Below are positions 43,228-52,102 of a DNA stretch of 64,000 nt, in pieces. Position 1 is the stretch's first letter. Each line of letters starts with the position of its first letter. Origin of the DNA: Micromonospora sp. PLK6-60 (GTDB lineage Bacteria; Actinomycetota; Actinomycetes; Mycobacteriales; Micromonosporaceae); contig NZ_JAIOAA010000003.1 in assembly GCF_019890675.1 (NCBI RefSeq), forward strand, positions 611,504 through 675,503, in the 5' to 3' direction. The position numbers and the translations under genes were made by a program. The notes beneath the pieces are model-generated. The model ran no database searches. It had not been told where the DNA came from and was given only the letters and a program-made list of their open reading frames with translations.

Positions 43228-44538
43228 ATGGCCGCATCCCGTGGTTCCGCCGTACGGCGGGTCGGGCAGGTCCTCACCGGGTTCGGCGCGCTCGTCGTGC
43301 TCTGCGGAGTGCTGGTCGGGGCGCCGGTGGCGCTGCTGACCCTCGCCGGCAACCCGCTGCCCGACCATGTGCCCACCCTGGCGGAGATCGGCACCACGCT
43401 GACCAGCCGGGACGACGGCCAGCTCTTCCTGCGGGCGCTGGCGGTGCTGGGCTGGTTCGGCTGGGCGACGTTCGCCTTCTCCGTACTCGTGGAGCTGGTG
43501 GCGCAGGTGCTGCGCCGCCCGGCGCCGAAGCTGCCCGGGATGCGCCGCCAGCAGCGGGCGGCGGCGGCCCTGGTCGGTTCGGTCGCGCTGATCCTGGCCG
43601 CGGCCCCGGCGGCGGCGAGTGCCGCCACGGTGGCCAGCGCGCCCTACCCGGCCGTGGTGGCAGCCGGTCCGGCCGTGGCCCACCCGGCCGTGGTGGCGAG
43701 CGGTCCGGCGGCGGCCTCGGCCCAGTCGACTCTGGTGGCTGGTGGACCGGCCGTGGCGGCGGGCGGTCCGGCGGGGCGGGCGGTTGCCGGGCCGGCCGCC
43801 ACGGGCGTGCCGCCGAGGGCTGGTGTCCCCGAGAAGCCGGCGGCGAACCCGGTGTACCGGGTGGCGCGCGGCGACTACCTCGGCGAGGTGGCCGAGCGGT
43901 ACCTGGACGACTTCGAGCGCTACCACGAGGTGGCGGCGTTGAACCGGCTCCCCGACGCGGACCGGATCCAGCCCGGCCAGTTGATCAGGCTGCCCGCCCG
44001 CGCCGACGACGGCGGTGAGCGCCGGCACGCCACCGGGCACCTGGTATCGGCCGGCTCGACGCCGCGAAAGCCGGCACCCGCCACGGAGTCGTCGCCGCCC
44101 CGCAAGCCGTCGCCGCACCCGCCGGCCGCCGGGTCGACCGGCCCGCACACCTCGCCGACCCCGGACGAGCGGACGGTGCCGGGCGAGACGACTCCGGGCG
44201 AGTCGGCCCCGGGTGCCCCAACCGACGCGGGCGGCGCGACGAGCGTGGGTGGGCCGACCAAGGCGGGTGGGCCGGCCGACGATCGCGGAGCGACAAGCGT
44301 GGGCGGCTCCGGCGGACAGCCGGCCCCCGCGGACCAGGTCGGGCAGCCGGCTGGCGCCCCACCGGCGATGGCGGCCGGGGCGTCCCGGGCCGGCCAGGAC
44401 GACGGGATGAACCGGCCGCTCGCCGTCAGCGCGGTACTGGCCGTGGCGAGCATCGTGGGCGCGCAGATCGGCGCGGTACTCGGGTTGCGCCGCCGCCCCG
44501 GCCGCGCCCTGATCAACGGCCGGCACCGCCGCGAATAG
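43228..44538 (+). CDS. membrane protein with LysM domain, end of tad operon
   Basis: 436 aa. Two N-terminal helices (VLTGFGALVVLCGVLVGAPVAL; ALAVLGWFGWATFAFSVLVEL) and a third near 113-130; an Ala/Val/Gly/Pro-rich linker at 131-200; a LysM at about 210-256 (VYRVARGDYLGEVAERYLDDFERYHEVAALN... IQPGQLIRLP); a Thr/Gly/Pro-rich disordered region with repeated GGATSVGG/GGPT; C-terminal helix. It could anchor the pilus machine to peptidoglycan. Confidence 0.8.
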   Translation: MAASRGSAVRRVGQVLTGFGALVVLCGVLVGAPVALLTLAGNPLPDHVPTLAEIGTTLTSRDDGQLFLRALAVLGWFGWATFAFSVLVELVAQVLRRPAPKLPGMRRQQRAAAALVGSVALILAAAPAAASAATVASAPYPAVVAAGPAVAHPAVVASGPAAASAQSTLVAGGPAVAAGGPAGRAVAGPAATGVPPRAGVPEKPAANPVYRVARGDYLGEVAERYLDDFERYHEVAALNRLPDADRIQPGQLIRLPARADDGGERRHATGHLVSAGSTPRKPAPATESSPPRKPSPHPPAAGSTGPHTSPTPDERTVPGETTPGESAPGAPTDAGGATSVGGPTKAGGPADDRGATSVGGSGGQPAPADQVGQPAGAPPAMAAGASRAGQDDGMNRPLAVSAVLAVASIVGAQIGAVLGLRRRPGRALINGRHRRE

Positions 44539-44569
44539 CCGTCCGGCCCCCGCGGTGGTGACCGGCATG

Positions 44570-44880
44570 GCTGGCCGCCGCCGGCCGCCGCCCCGTAAGC
44601 CGATCGCCGCCGGCCTACCGCCCCGCAAGCCGGCCCCCAGGCCGGTTCCCTCGCAGGACGGTCGGGGTCGCACGACGGTCTCGTCGCAGGCCGGTCCCCT
44701 CGTACGACGGTCGCCCCGCACGGCGGTCGCGTCGCAGGACACCCCCACGCACGACGGCCGCCCGGTTCCCGCGCACGACAGCCGCCCCGCAGGACGGTTC
44801 CCTCGCACGACAGCCGCCCCGCAGGACGGTTCCCTCGCACGACCGTCGCCCCCCAGGGCGGTCGGGTCGCCGCCGGTCGG
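44570..44880. repeat. imperfect tandem repeats downstream of tad operon
   Basis: Degenerate units built on cgcacgac...ccgcaggacggt recur through this stretch; two nearly perfect 32-bp copies lie at about 44775-44840. Open frames through it are Arg/Pro-rich and run into the MITE-like element, so I treat it as non-coding. Confidence 0.6.
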
Positions 44881-44897
44881 GGCACCCTGGTTCGCGC

Positions 44898-45054
44898 CCT
44901 ACCAACTTGATGTCGTAAACGAATCAGCGCACCGAGATCCGGCCGGAGCACCGCCGGGCTGCGGTGTTATCGGTGCTGGTCAGGCCGCCGCGTCCGCTCA
45001 GGACCAGAGACATCGAAGCTCGCCGTGATTCGTTTACGACATCAAGTTGGTAGG
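44898..45054. mobile_element. 157-bp MITE-like element, copy 1
   Basis: Flanked by perfect 29-bp terminal inverted repeats (44898-44926 and 45026-45054; each starts cctaccaacttgatgtcgta from outside). No coding capacity. A second copy with identical termini lies at 50997-51151; the interiors share gagatccgg, gagcaccgcc, gctggtca and gagacatcgaag but are otherwise diverged. Each end has TA two bases in, consistent with a Tc1/mariner- or IS630-type non-autonomous element using TA targets. Confidence 0.75.
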
Positions 45055-45233
45055 CGCCGAAAGGCACCACCGGCCCCGGGCGACCCGGCATCCGAGGTTC
45101 CCATCGTGGCAGTCAGAGGGCAGGCCAGGGATGGTGCCAGGCTGCGGCGCGCGGATTCCGGTCGCGGCCGGGCACCGCGGGCACCGGCCCGCTCGGCCGC
45201 ATCCCGTCATGACCGTCCCGGGCGACCTCGCCG

Positions 45234-46073
45234 TCAGGGCAGGCGGGTCTGGAGCACGCCGTCGACCACCCGGGTCGGCAGAATCTGCTGGTCGGTGCCG
45301 GACGGGCCGTGCACCACCTCGCCACCGTTGAGCCGGAAGGCGCTGCCGTGCCACGGGCAGACCACGCAGGCGTGGCCGTCGATCTCCCGCACCTCGCCCT
45401 CGCCGAGCGGCCCGCTCTGGTGCGGGCAGCGCTCCAGCATCACGGTCACCTCGTCGCCGTGCCGGTAGAGGATCACCGAGACGTCGTCCACCTCGCGGGT
45501 GACCAGCTCGCGCTGCGGCAGCGACGACAGGTCGGCCACCGGCTGCCACTGGTCACCCATCCGGTGCAGCTCGGAGACGCTCTGGCTGACCTGTGCCCCC
45601 TGCTTGTACGCCAGGTGCCCGCCGATGTACGCCCCGGCGCTCGCCGCGCTCAGCCCCAGGTAGGCCAGCGCGCGCCCCGCCCCGTGCCGGCCGTTGAGCC
45701 GGGCGGCCAGCGAGCCGGCGTAGAGCGTCAGCCCGATCGCGTTGGCGGCGGCGTGGACCAGGCCCACCCGGCGCTGGTCCCGGGACAGGGCGGCCCAGTC
45801 GTTCAGGCCGGCGACGGCCGCCGGCACTGCGCTGGCGGTGCCGAGGGCGACCAGCGTGGTGGCCGCGCGGCGCTGGCCGGGCAGCAGGTCGAGCACCGCG
45901 GCACTGATCCAGGCGCCCACCGGCACCTGCACCATCGCCGGGTGCAGCGGGTGGCCCAGCGGCACCCCGTGCAGCAGGTCGCGGATCCGCTGGCCGCGCA
46001 GGGTCGACTGGACCCGCCGCTGCAACCGGTCGCCGATCCGGTCCAGCCGGCCGTCCTGTTCCAGTTTCGTCAT
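45234..46073 (-). CDS. DUF2231 membrane domain fused to Rieske [2Fe-2S] domain
   Basis: 279 aa from ATG; GTG 46085 is an alternative. The N-terminal 170 residues are a four-helix DUF2231 region (GVPLGHPLHPAMVQVPVGAWISAAVLDLLPGQ; HAAANAIGLTLYAGSLAARL). The C-terminal Rieske domain has CPHQSGPLGEG and CVVCPWHGSAF, giving the C-x-H...C-x2-H ligands. A membrane-tethered electron-transfer protein; partner not in the window. Confidence 0.9.
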   Translation of the reverse strand: MTKLEQDGRLDRIGDRLQRRVQSTLRGQRIRDLLHGVPLGHPLHPAMVQVPVGAWISAAVLDLLPGQRRAATTLVALGTASAVPAAVAGLNDWAALSRDQRRVGLVHAAANAIGLTLYAGSLAARLNGRHGAGRALAYLGLSAASAGAYIGGHLAYKQGAQVSQSVSELHRMGDQWQPVADLSSLPQRELVTREVDDVSVILYRHGDEVTVMLERCPHQSGPLGEGEVREIDGHACVVCPWHGSAFRLNGGEVVHGPSGTDQQILPTRVVDGVLQTRLP

Positions 46074-46167
46074 CAGCGCTCGCACCCTCTCCGACTTCCC
46101 GGTATGAGCGGTCGCAAACCGGGCGACCGGCACCGGGGCGGCGAAACAACCTCCACCCACGACACGC

Positions 46168-46216
46168 CCACAGCATCTGGTGTGTTGGCTTTTTGAAGAC
46201 CACTACATCTAGGATC
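46168..46216 (+). promoter_or_regulatory. nrdAB promoter with tandem NrdR-type boxes
   Basis: Two 17-bp boxes, ccacagcatctggtgtg (46168-46184) and ccactacatctaggatc (46200-46216), start 32 bp apart, about three helical turns, as is known for paired NrdR boxes. The second overlaps a -10-like taggat; ttggct 19 bp upstream could be the -35. Box assignment is by resemblance to the NrdR consensus. Confidence 0.55.
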
Positions 46217-46223
46217 AGTTCAC

Positions 46224-46439
46224 TGCTGGTGCGACCCGTCCGACGGGTCCGCCAGGCGCGGTGCCCGCCAGGCCCCGCGCCGAACAGGGAACCCGGTGCG
46301 AATCCGGGACTGCCCCGCAGCGGTGAGCGGGAACGAAAGCCGTCACGAAGCACTGGGCCCGACGGGGCCCGGAAAGCGACGGCCGGTAGGCCAGCGCGTT
46401 GCCAACGCGTACGCCCGCGAGTCCGAAGACCTGCCAGCA
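46224..46439 (+). ncRNA. cobalamin (B12) riboswitch
   Basis: Closing stem tgctgg (46224-46229) / ccagca (46434-46439). The core has the conserved run aacagggaacccggtgcgaa, then gggactgccccgcagcggt, gggaacgaaa-gcc, cactgggcc, and the B12-box-like end cgcgagtccgaagacctgcc. It lies 150 bp upstream of the nrdA GTG. In Streptomyces a B12 riboswitch shuts off class I nrdABS when B12 is available; the same role is expected here. Confidence 0.93.
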
Positions 46440-46588
46440 GGGTGCGCCCGCCGGGTGCGCGTACCACCTCGGGGCCTCGTGGGAGGGCCGTCGAGCCGCA
46501 CTGGATCGTCGCCGGCACACCGACCGGCGGAGATCCGGCGTGCCGTCGTGCCCTCCCCGCGGTCCACACCGACCACCCAGGAGAGCAC

Positions 46589-48970
46589 GTGACGGCGTCA
46601 TCCACCCTCGCCCCGCCCGCGGCGGACGAACTGCGGGACCTGCTGCACCGGCACCACCGCGACCTGCCCGACACCGACCCGGGCCGGGTCCTGGCCCTGG
46701 TCGAGTCGGGGCGTACCGCCCGGGCCGACGCGGCCGAACTGACCGAGCTGGCGATCTCGGCGGCGGCCGGACTGATCGCCGAGGAACCGGCGTACGCGAA
46801 ACTCGCCGCGCGGTTGCTCGCCGCGCGGCTGGCCGACGAGACGGCCGGCCAGGGCATCCTGCGGTTCAGCGACAGCGTCGCGGCCGCGTACGCCGAGGGG
46901 TTGCTCGACCCGGACTTCGCCGGCTTCGTCGCGACGCACGCCGACGCCCTCGACGGCCTGGTCGACCACGCGGCCGACGACGCGTTCGAGTACTTCGGCC
47001 TGCGTACGGTCGCCGACCGTTACCTGCTGCGGCAGCCCACCACCCGGGCGGTGCTGGAACGGCCGCAGCACTTCTGGCTGCGGGTCGCCACCGGCCTGTC
47101 CGACACGGTCGCCGAGGCCGGCGCGCTCTACCGGTTGATGTCCCGGCTGGCCTACCTGCCCAGCTCGCCGACGCTGTTCAACGCCGGCGCCCGGCACCAG
47201 CAGCTCTCCTCCTGCTTCCTGGTCGACTCGCCCCGGGACGAGCTGGACTCCATCTACGAGCGGTACACCCAGATCGCCCGGCTGTCGAAGTTCGCCGGCG
47301 GGATCGGCGTCTCGTGGTCCCGGGTGCGCTCGCGGGGGTCGCTGATCCGGGGCACCAACGGCCGTTCCAACGGCATCGTGCCGTGGCTGCGCACGCTGGA
47401 CGCCAGCGTCGCGGCGGTCAACCAGGGCGGCCGGCGCAAGGGCGCCGCCTGCGTCTACCTGGACACCTGGCACGCCGACATCGAGGAGTTCCTGGAGCTC
47501 AAGGACAACACCGGCGACGAGGCCCGGCGAACGCACAACCTCAACCTGGCCAACTGGGTGCCGGACGAGTTCATGCGCCGGGTCGAGGCGGACGCGCAGT
47601 GGTCGCTGTTCGACCCGAAGGAGGTGCCCGAGCTGGTCGACCTCTGGGGTGACGAGTTCGACGCCGCGTACCGGGCGGCGGAGGCCGCCGGCAAGGCCGT
47701 CCGCACCGTGCCGGCCCGCACCCTGTACGGGCGGATGATGCGCACCCTGGCGCAGACCGGCAACGGCTGGATGACCTTCAAGGATGCCGCGAACCGCACC
47801 TGCAACCAGGTCGGCAACGGTGGCGGGGTGGTGCACCACTCCAACCTGTGCACCGAGATCCTGGAGGTGACCAGCGACGACGAGACGGCCGTCTGCACCC
47901 TCGGGTCGATCAACCTGGCCGCGCACCTGACCCGGAACGTCGACGGGGTGCCGGACGGGGTCGACTTCGCCACGCTGGGCTCGACGGTGCGGCTGGCCGT
48001 GGGCGCGCTGGACCGGGCGATCGACCGGAACTGGTTCCCCACCGAGGAGGCGGCGACGGCGCACCGGCGCTGGCGACCGCTGGGGCTGGGCGTGATGGGG
48101 CTGGCCGACGTGTTCGCCGCGCTGCGGCTGCCGTTCGACTCGCCCGAGGCGCTGGCCCTGTCCACCCGGATCGCCGAGGAGATCGCGCTGGCCGGGTACG
48201 ACGCGTCGGCCGACCTGGCCGCCGCGAAGGGGGCGCACCCGGCGTACCCGCTGACCCGGGCGGCCGGCGGGGTGCTGCACCCGGACCACTGGCCGGACGC
48301 CCGACCGGCCCGCCCCGACGCGTGGGCCGCGGTCCGGGAGAAGATCGCGCGGCACGGGCTGCGCAACTCGCTGCTGGTGGCGATCGCCCCGACCGCCACC
48401 ATCGCCTCGATCGCGGGCTGCGCCGAATGCGTGGAGCCGCTGGTCTCCAACCTGTTCAAGCGGGAGACGCTGTCCGGCGAGTTCCTCCAGGTCAACCGCC
48501 ACCTGGTGGCGGACCTGAAGCGGCTGGGCCGGTGGGACGCGGCGACCCGGGAGGCGATCAAGCGGGCCGACGGCTCGGTGCGGGACCTCGACCTGCCGGC
48601 GGAGCTGACCGCGCTGCACCGCACCGCCTGGGAGCTGCCGCAGCGGGCGCTCATCGACCTGGCCGCCGCCCGCGCACCCTACGTGGACCAGTCGCAGTCG
48701 CTGAACCTGTTCCAGGCCAACCCCACCATCGGCCGGCTCTCCTCGATGTACGCGTACGCCTGGCGGGCCGGCCTGAAGACGACCTACTACCTGCGCTCCC
48801 GCCCCGCCACCCGCATCACCCAAACCACGGTAAGGAGGGGCCCCCTGTTAACGCCTCCGGTAGAGGAAGGGCCCCCTATTAACAACCTCATCGCGCTTGG
48901 CGCGAGCGACGCCGCCGACGCGGTCGCCTGCTCGCTGGAGAACCCGGAGATCTGCGAGGCCTGCCAGTGA
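46589..48970 (+). CDS. nrdA: class I ribonucleotide reductase large subunit, carrying a repeat-encoded insert
   Basis: 793 aa from GTG preceded by GGAGAG. Redox and radical residues are visible: C209 (LSSCFLV), N419-C421-E423 (SNLCTEI), C436 (AVCTLGS), and the C-terminal CEACQ (C789, C792) used for re-reduction. Class I is shown by the adjacent beta-subunit gene, overlapping by four bases. No ATP-cone is seen at the N-terminus. Residues about 748-767 (RRGPLLTPPVEEGPPINN) are encoded by a copy of an interspersed repeat; they lie in the flexible linker before the C-terminal swinging arm. Control is by the B12 riboswitch and probably NrdR. Confidence 0.93.
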   Translation: MTASSTLAPPAADELRDLLHRHHRDLPDTDPGRVLALVESGRTARADAAELTELAISAAAGLIAEEPAYAKLAARLLAARLADETAGQGILRFSDSVAAAYAEGLLDPDFAGFVATHADALDGLVDHAADDAFEYFGLRTVADRYLLRQPTTRAVLERPQHFWLRVATGLSDTVAEAGALYRLMSRLAYLPSSPTLFNAGARHQQLSSCFLVDSPRDELDSIYERYTQIARLSKFAGGIGVSWSRVRSRGSLIRGTNGRSNGIVPWLRTLDASVAAVNQGGRRKGAACVYLDTWHADIEEFLELKDNTGDEARRTHNLNLANWVPDEFMRRVEADAQWSLFDPKEVPELVDLWGDEFDAAYRAAEAAGKAVRTVPARTLYGRMMRTLAQTGNGWMTFKDAANRTCNQVGNGGGVVHHSNLCTEILEVTSDDETAVCTLGSINLAAHLTRNVDGVPDGVDFATLGSTVRLAVGALDRAIDRNWFPTEEAATAHRRWRPLGLGVMGLADVFAALRLPFDSPEALALSTRIAEEIALAGYDASADLAAAKGAHPAYPLTRAAGGVLHPDHWPDARPARPDAWAAVREKIARHGLRNSLLVAIAPTATIASIAGCAECVEPLVSNLFKRETLSGEFLQVNRHLVADLKRLGRWDAATREAIKRADGSVRDLDLPAELTALHRTAWELPQRALIDLAAARAPYVDQSQSLNLFQANPTIGRLSSMYAYAWRAGLKTTYYLRSRPATRITQTTVRRGPLLTPPVEEGPPINNLIALGASDAADAVACSLENPEICEACQ
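48832..48889. repeat. interspersed repeat (ggggccccct type) inside nrdA coding sequence
   Basis: It starts aaggaggggccccctgttaa, then gcctccggtagagg, and ends in a second ggggccccct-like block followed by attaacaacctc. The copy at 54755-54813 has the same order of elements in inverse orientation. Here it is translated in frame as part of NrdA. Confidence 0.8.
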
Positions 48971-49968
48971 CGACGCTCCTCGACCCCGGCATGGACCTGA
49001 CCCTGCGACCGATGCGCTACCCGGAGTTCTACGAGCGGTTCCGGGCCGCCATCCGCAACACCTGGACGGTGGAGGAGGTGGATCTGGCCTCCGACGTACC
49101 CGATCTGGCGAAGCTCTCGCCCGGCGAGCGGCACCTGGTGCACCGCCTGGTGGCGTTCTTCGCCACCGGCGACTCGATCGTGGCGAACAACCTGGTGCTC
49201 AACCTCTACCAGCACGTCAACGCGCCCGAGGCCCGGCTGTACCTGTCCCGCCAGCTCTTCGAGGAGGCGGTGCACGTCCAGTTCTACCTGACCCTGCTGG
49301 ACACCTACCTGCCCGACCACGAGGAGCGGGCGAAGGCGTTCGCCGCGGTCGAGCACATCCCGTCGATCCGGGACAAGGCGGAGTTCTGCTTCCGCTGGAT
49401 CGACTCGATCGGGTCGCTGGACCGGCTGGAGACCCGGGCCGACCGGCGGGCGTTCCTGCTCAACCTGATCTGCTTCGCCGCCTGCGTGGAGGGGCTGTTC
49501 TTCTACGGCGCCTTCGCATACGTCTACTGGCTGCGCTCCCGCGGCCTGCTCCCCGGGCTGGCCACCGGCACCAACTGGGTGTTCCGCGACGAGTCGATGC
49601 ACATGGAGTTCGCCTTCTCGGTGGTGGACACGGTCCGCGCCGAGGAGCCGTCGCTGTTCGACGCGGAGCTGGCGGCCCAGGTGCGGACCATGCTGGACGA
49701 GGCCGTCGCGGCGGAGCTGGCCTTCGCCCGCGACCTCTGCGGGGATGGGCTGCCGGGGATGAACACCGCCGACATGCGCCGCTACCTGGAGTACGTCGCG
49801 GACGCCCGGCTCGCCCGGCTCGGCCTGCCCCCGGCGTACGGGTCGGCCAACCCGTTCCCGTTCATGGAGCTGCAGGACGTGCAGGAGCTGACCAACTTCT
49901 TCGAGCGCCGGGTGTCGGCGTACCAGGTGGCGGTCGAGGGGACGGTGGCGCTGGACGAGGCGTTCTGA
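48967..49968 (+). CDS. nrdB: class I ribonucleotide reductase small subunit
   Basis: 333 aa from GTG overlapping the nrdA stop. Diiron ligands are complete: D in FFATGDSIVANN, E and H in FEEAVHVQFY, E in CVEGLFFYG, E and H in FRDESMHMEF. The Tyr four residues after the first His (HVQFY) is the radical Tyr. The enzyme supplies the radical to NrdA for deoxynucleotide synthesis. Confidence 0.95.
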   Translation: MTTLLDPGMDLTLRPMRYPEFYERFRAAIRNTWTVEEVDLASDVPDLAKLSPGERHLVHRLVAFFATGDSIVANNLVLNLYQHVNAPEARLYLSRQLFEEAVHVQFYLTLLDTYLPDHEERAKAFAAVEHIPSIRDKAEFCFRWIDSIGSLDRLETRADRRAFLLNLICFAACVEGLFFYGAFAYVYWLRSRGLLPGLATGTNWVFRDESMHMEFAFSVVDTVRAEEPSLFDAELAAQVRTMLDEAVAAELAFARDLCGDGLPGMNTADMRRYLEYVADARLARLGLPPAYGSANPFPFMELQDVQELTNFFERRVSAYQVAVEGTVALDEAF

Positions 49969-50020
49969 GGGGCGGGAATACCGGTCGCGGCCGGGGGCGG
50001 TCGGGCGGCAGGGTGGCGAC

Positions 50021-50926
50021 ATGCTCGCGTACGCCTTCCGGTCGCCGGCCGCCGCCGGGCCCGTCCGGCCGCTCGCGGCCCTGGCCCGTCGGGACGCGGT
50101 GCCGCCGCCGCTGCTGATGCTGCTCGGCATGGTCTCCACCCAGGTCGGGGCCGCGGTCGCCAAGCAGCTCTTCACCGCCACCAGCCCCGGGGGTACGACC
50201 ACCCTGCGGCTCGCGCTCGGCGCGGTGGTGCTGCTCGCGGTGGCCCGCCCCGCGCTGCGGATCGGCTGGCGGGCCGCCGCCGTGGTCGGCGTGTTCGGGC
50301 TGGCCATGGCGGCGATGAACCTCGCCTTCTACGCCGCCCTGCAACGGGTGCCGCTCGGCGTGGCGGTCACCGTCGGCTTCGCCGGCCCGCTGCTGGTGTC
50401 GCTGGCCGGCAGCCGCCGCCTCACCGACGCGCTCTGGGCGGTGCTGGCCGGCGGCGGCGTGCTGCTGCTGGCCGGGCTCGGCGGGACCGCCGCCGACCCG
50501 TTCGGGTTGCTGCTCTGCGCCGGGATCGCGGTCGGCTGGGCCGGTTACGTGCTGGCCGGCAAGGCGTTGAGCGCACACGTGCCGGGCACCCGTGGGCTGG
50601 CCCTGGGCATGGCGGTCTCCGCGCTCTGCGTACTGCCGTTCGGGGTGGCCTCCGGCGGCGCCACCCTGCTGGAACCCCGGATCCTGCTGCTCGGCCTGGG
50701 GGTGGCGCTGCTGTCGTCGGTGCTGCCGTACTCGGCGGAGCTGGCCGCGCTGCGCCGGATGCCGGCCCGGGTCTTCGCCGTCCTGCTCAGCCTGGAACCG
50801 GCGGTCGCCGCGATGGTCGGCGCCGCGCTGCTCGGCGAGCACCTGGGCTTGGCCCAACTGCTCGGCATCGGCTGCGTGGTGGGCGCCGCGCTCGGCGCCA
50901 CCCTGCTGGCCGTCAGGCTGCCGTAG
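50021..50926 (+). CDS. EamA/DMT-family exporter (RhtA-like)
   Basis: 301 aa with ten helices in two EamA repeats, e.g. LLMLLGMVSTQVGAAVAKQLF at the start and VFAVLLSLEPAVAAMVGAALLGEHL near the end, the latter matching RhtA-type threonine/homoserine exporters. Start ATG 50021. Confidence 0.88.
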   Translation: MLAYAFRSPAAAGPVRPLAALARRDAVPPPLLMLLGMVSTQVGAAVAKQLFTATSPGGTTTLRLALGAVVLLAVARPALRIGWRAAAVVGVFGLAMAAMNLAFYAALQRVPLGVAVTVGFAGPLLVSLAGSRRLTDALWAVLAGGGVLLLAGLGGTAADPFGLLLCAGIAVGWAGYVLAGKALSAHVPGTRGLALGMAVSALCVLPFGVASGGATLLEPRILLLGLGVALLSSVLPYSAELAALRRMPARVFAVLLSLEPAVAAMVGAALLGEHLGLAQLLGIGCVVGAALGATLLAVRLP

Positions 50927-50996
50927 GTCGCGCCGTCGCAGCGGTCGTCCTGGCCGTTCACCCGCCGTCGCCGGCGGGCAGGACCCTTGTTCGTGC

Positions 50997-51151
50997 CCTA
51001 CCAACTTGATGTCGTAAACGAATCACCGCGGTGAGATCCGGACGAGCACCGCCAATCGTGGGCGGGAGCAGCGCTGGTCACGCCGCCGCACGACTCCGGG
51101 TCCGAGACATCGAAGTCCGCCGTGATTCGTTTACGACATCAAGTTGGTAGG
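50997..51151. mobile_element. 155-bp MITE-like element, copy 2
   Basis: Perfect 29-bp terminal inverted repeats at 50997-51025 and 51123-51151, identical to those of copy 1 (44898-45054). The interior is related but diverged. Flanks gtgc...gcac here versus gcgc...cgcc-like in copy 1 extend the stem by three pairs in each copy with one compensatory change. The rest of the interval 50927-51337 has no gene. Confidence 0.75.
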
Positions 51152-51337
51152 CACCGAGCAGCACTACCCGACCCCCGGACCGGCAGCCAAGATTGCCTGG
51201 TCGCGCGGGCACGAGAGGGCTCGGGCGGTAGGCGCACGGAGGTCGGGCCGCACGGCGCCCCGGCCCGGTACTCACCCCGGCCGCCTGGCACGCCTTCCTC
51301 ACTAGCCGCCGACGTCGGTGACCGCCATGCTGGGCGG

Positions 51338-52102
51338 GTGAGCGTACGGGTGGAACACAGAGGGCCGGTGACCACGGTGATCCTGGACCGGCCGGCGGCC
51401 CGCAACGCCGTCGACGGCCCGACCGCCCGGGCGCTGGCCGACGCGTTCCGCGCCTTCGACGCCGACCCGGACGCGGCGGTCGCGGTGCTCTGGGGTGCCG
51501 GCGGCACCTTCTGCGCGGGCGCCGACCTCAAGGCGATCGGCACGCCCAGCGGCAACCGGGTCGAGCCGGAAGGCGACGGCCCGATGGGCCCCACCCGGAT
51601 GGCACTGTCCAAACCGGTCATCGCCGCGATCTCCGGGTACGCGGTGGCCGGCGGCCTGGAGCTGGCGCTCTGGTGCGACCTGCGGGTGGCCGAGTCCGAC
51701 GCGACGCTCGGGGTGTTCTGCCGGCGGTGGGGGGTGCCGCTGATCGACGGCGGGACAATCCGCCTGCCGAGGCTGATCGGCCAGAGCCGGGCGATGGACC
51801 TGATCCTCACCGGCCGGCCCGTCGGAGCCGACGAGGCGTACGCGATGGGGTTGGTGAACCGGCTGGTCGCGCCGGGTGAGGCGCGGGCGGCGGCCGAGCG
51901 GCTCGCCGCCGAGATCGCTCGGCACCCGCAGACCTGCCTGCGCAACGACCGCGCCGCGGTGCTCGCCGCCGCCGGGCTGGCCGAGCCCGACGCGCTCGCG
52001 GTCGAGCTGGCGTACGGCCTGGAGTCGCTGGCCACGGACGCGGCGGCCGGCGCGGCCCGGTTCGCGGCGGGCGCCGGCCGGCACGGCACTTCGGTCAGCT
52101 GA
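51338..52102 (+). CDS. enoyl-CoA hydratase/isomerase family protein
   Basis: 254 aa from GTG (VSVRVEHRGPVTTVILDRP). Crotonase fold: AARNAVDGPTARALADAF, oxyanion-hole segments GTFCAGADLKAIG and ISGYAVAGGLELALWCDLRV. The second catalytic Glu region reads WGVPLIDGGTIRLPRLIG, with Asp instead of the usual Glu of hydratases, so the reaction may be isomerisation or another variant. Overlaps the convergent flavoprotein by eight bases. Confidence 0.88.
   Translation: MSVRVEHRGPVTTVILDRPAARNAVDGPTARALADAFRAFDADPDAAVAVLWGAGGTFCAGADLKAIGTPSGNRVEPEGDGPMGPTRMALSKPVIAAISGYAVAGGLELALWCDLRVAESDATLGVFCRRWGVPLIDGGTIRLPRLIGQSRAMDLILTGRPVGADEAYAMGLVNRLVAPGEARAAAERLAAEIARHPQTCLRNDRAAVLAAAGLAEPDALAVELAYGLESLATDAAAGAARFAAGAGRHGTSVS

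Noticed and set aside
44555..45028. 157-aa open frame after the LysM gene
   Set aside because: It is made of Arg/Pro repeat sequence and reads through the MITE-like element.
46224..48970. B12-dependent class II reductase (nrdJ), suggested by the B12 riboswitch
   Set aside because: The downstream gene is a diiron/tyrosyl-radical beta subunit and the large subunit ends in CEACQ, so it is class I; the riboswitch acts as a repressor switch.
45055..50996. Composite transposon carrying the Rieske, nrdAB and transporter genes between the two MITE-like copies
   Set aside because: No transposase, and nrdAB with its riboswitch is core chromosomal material; two independent small insertions are simpler.
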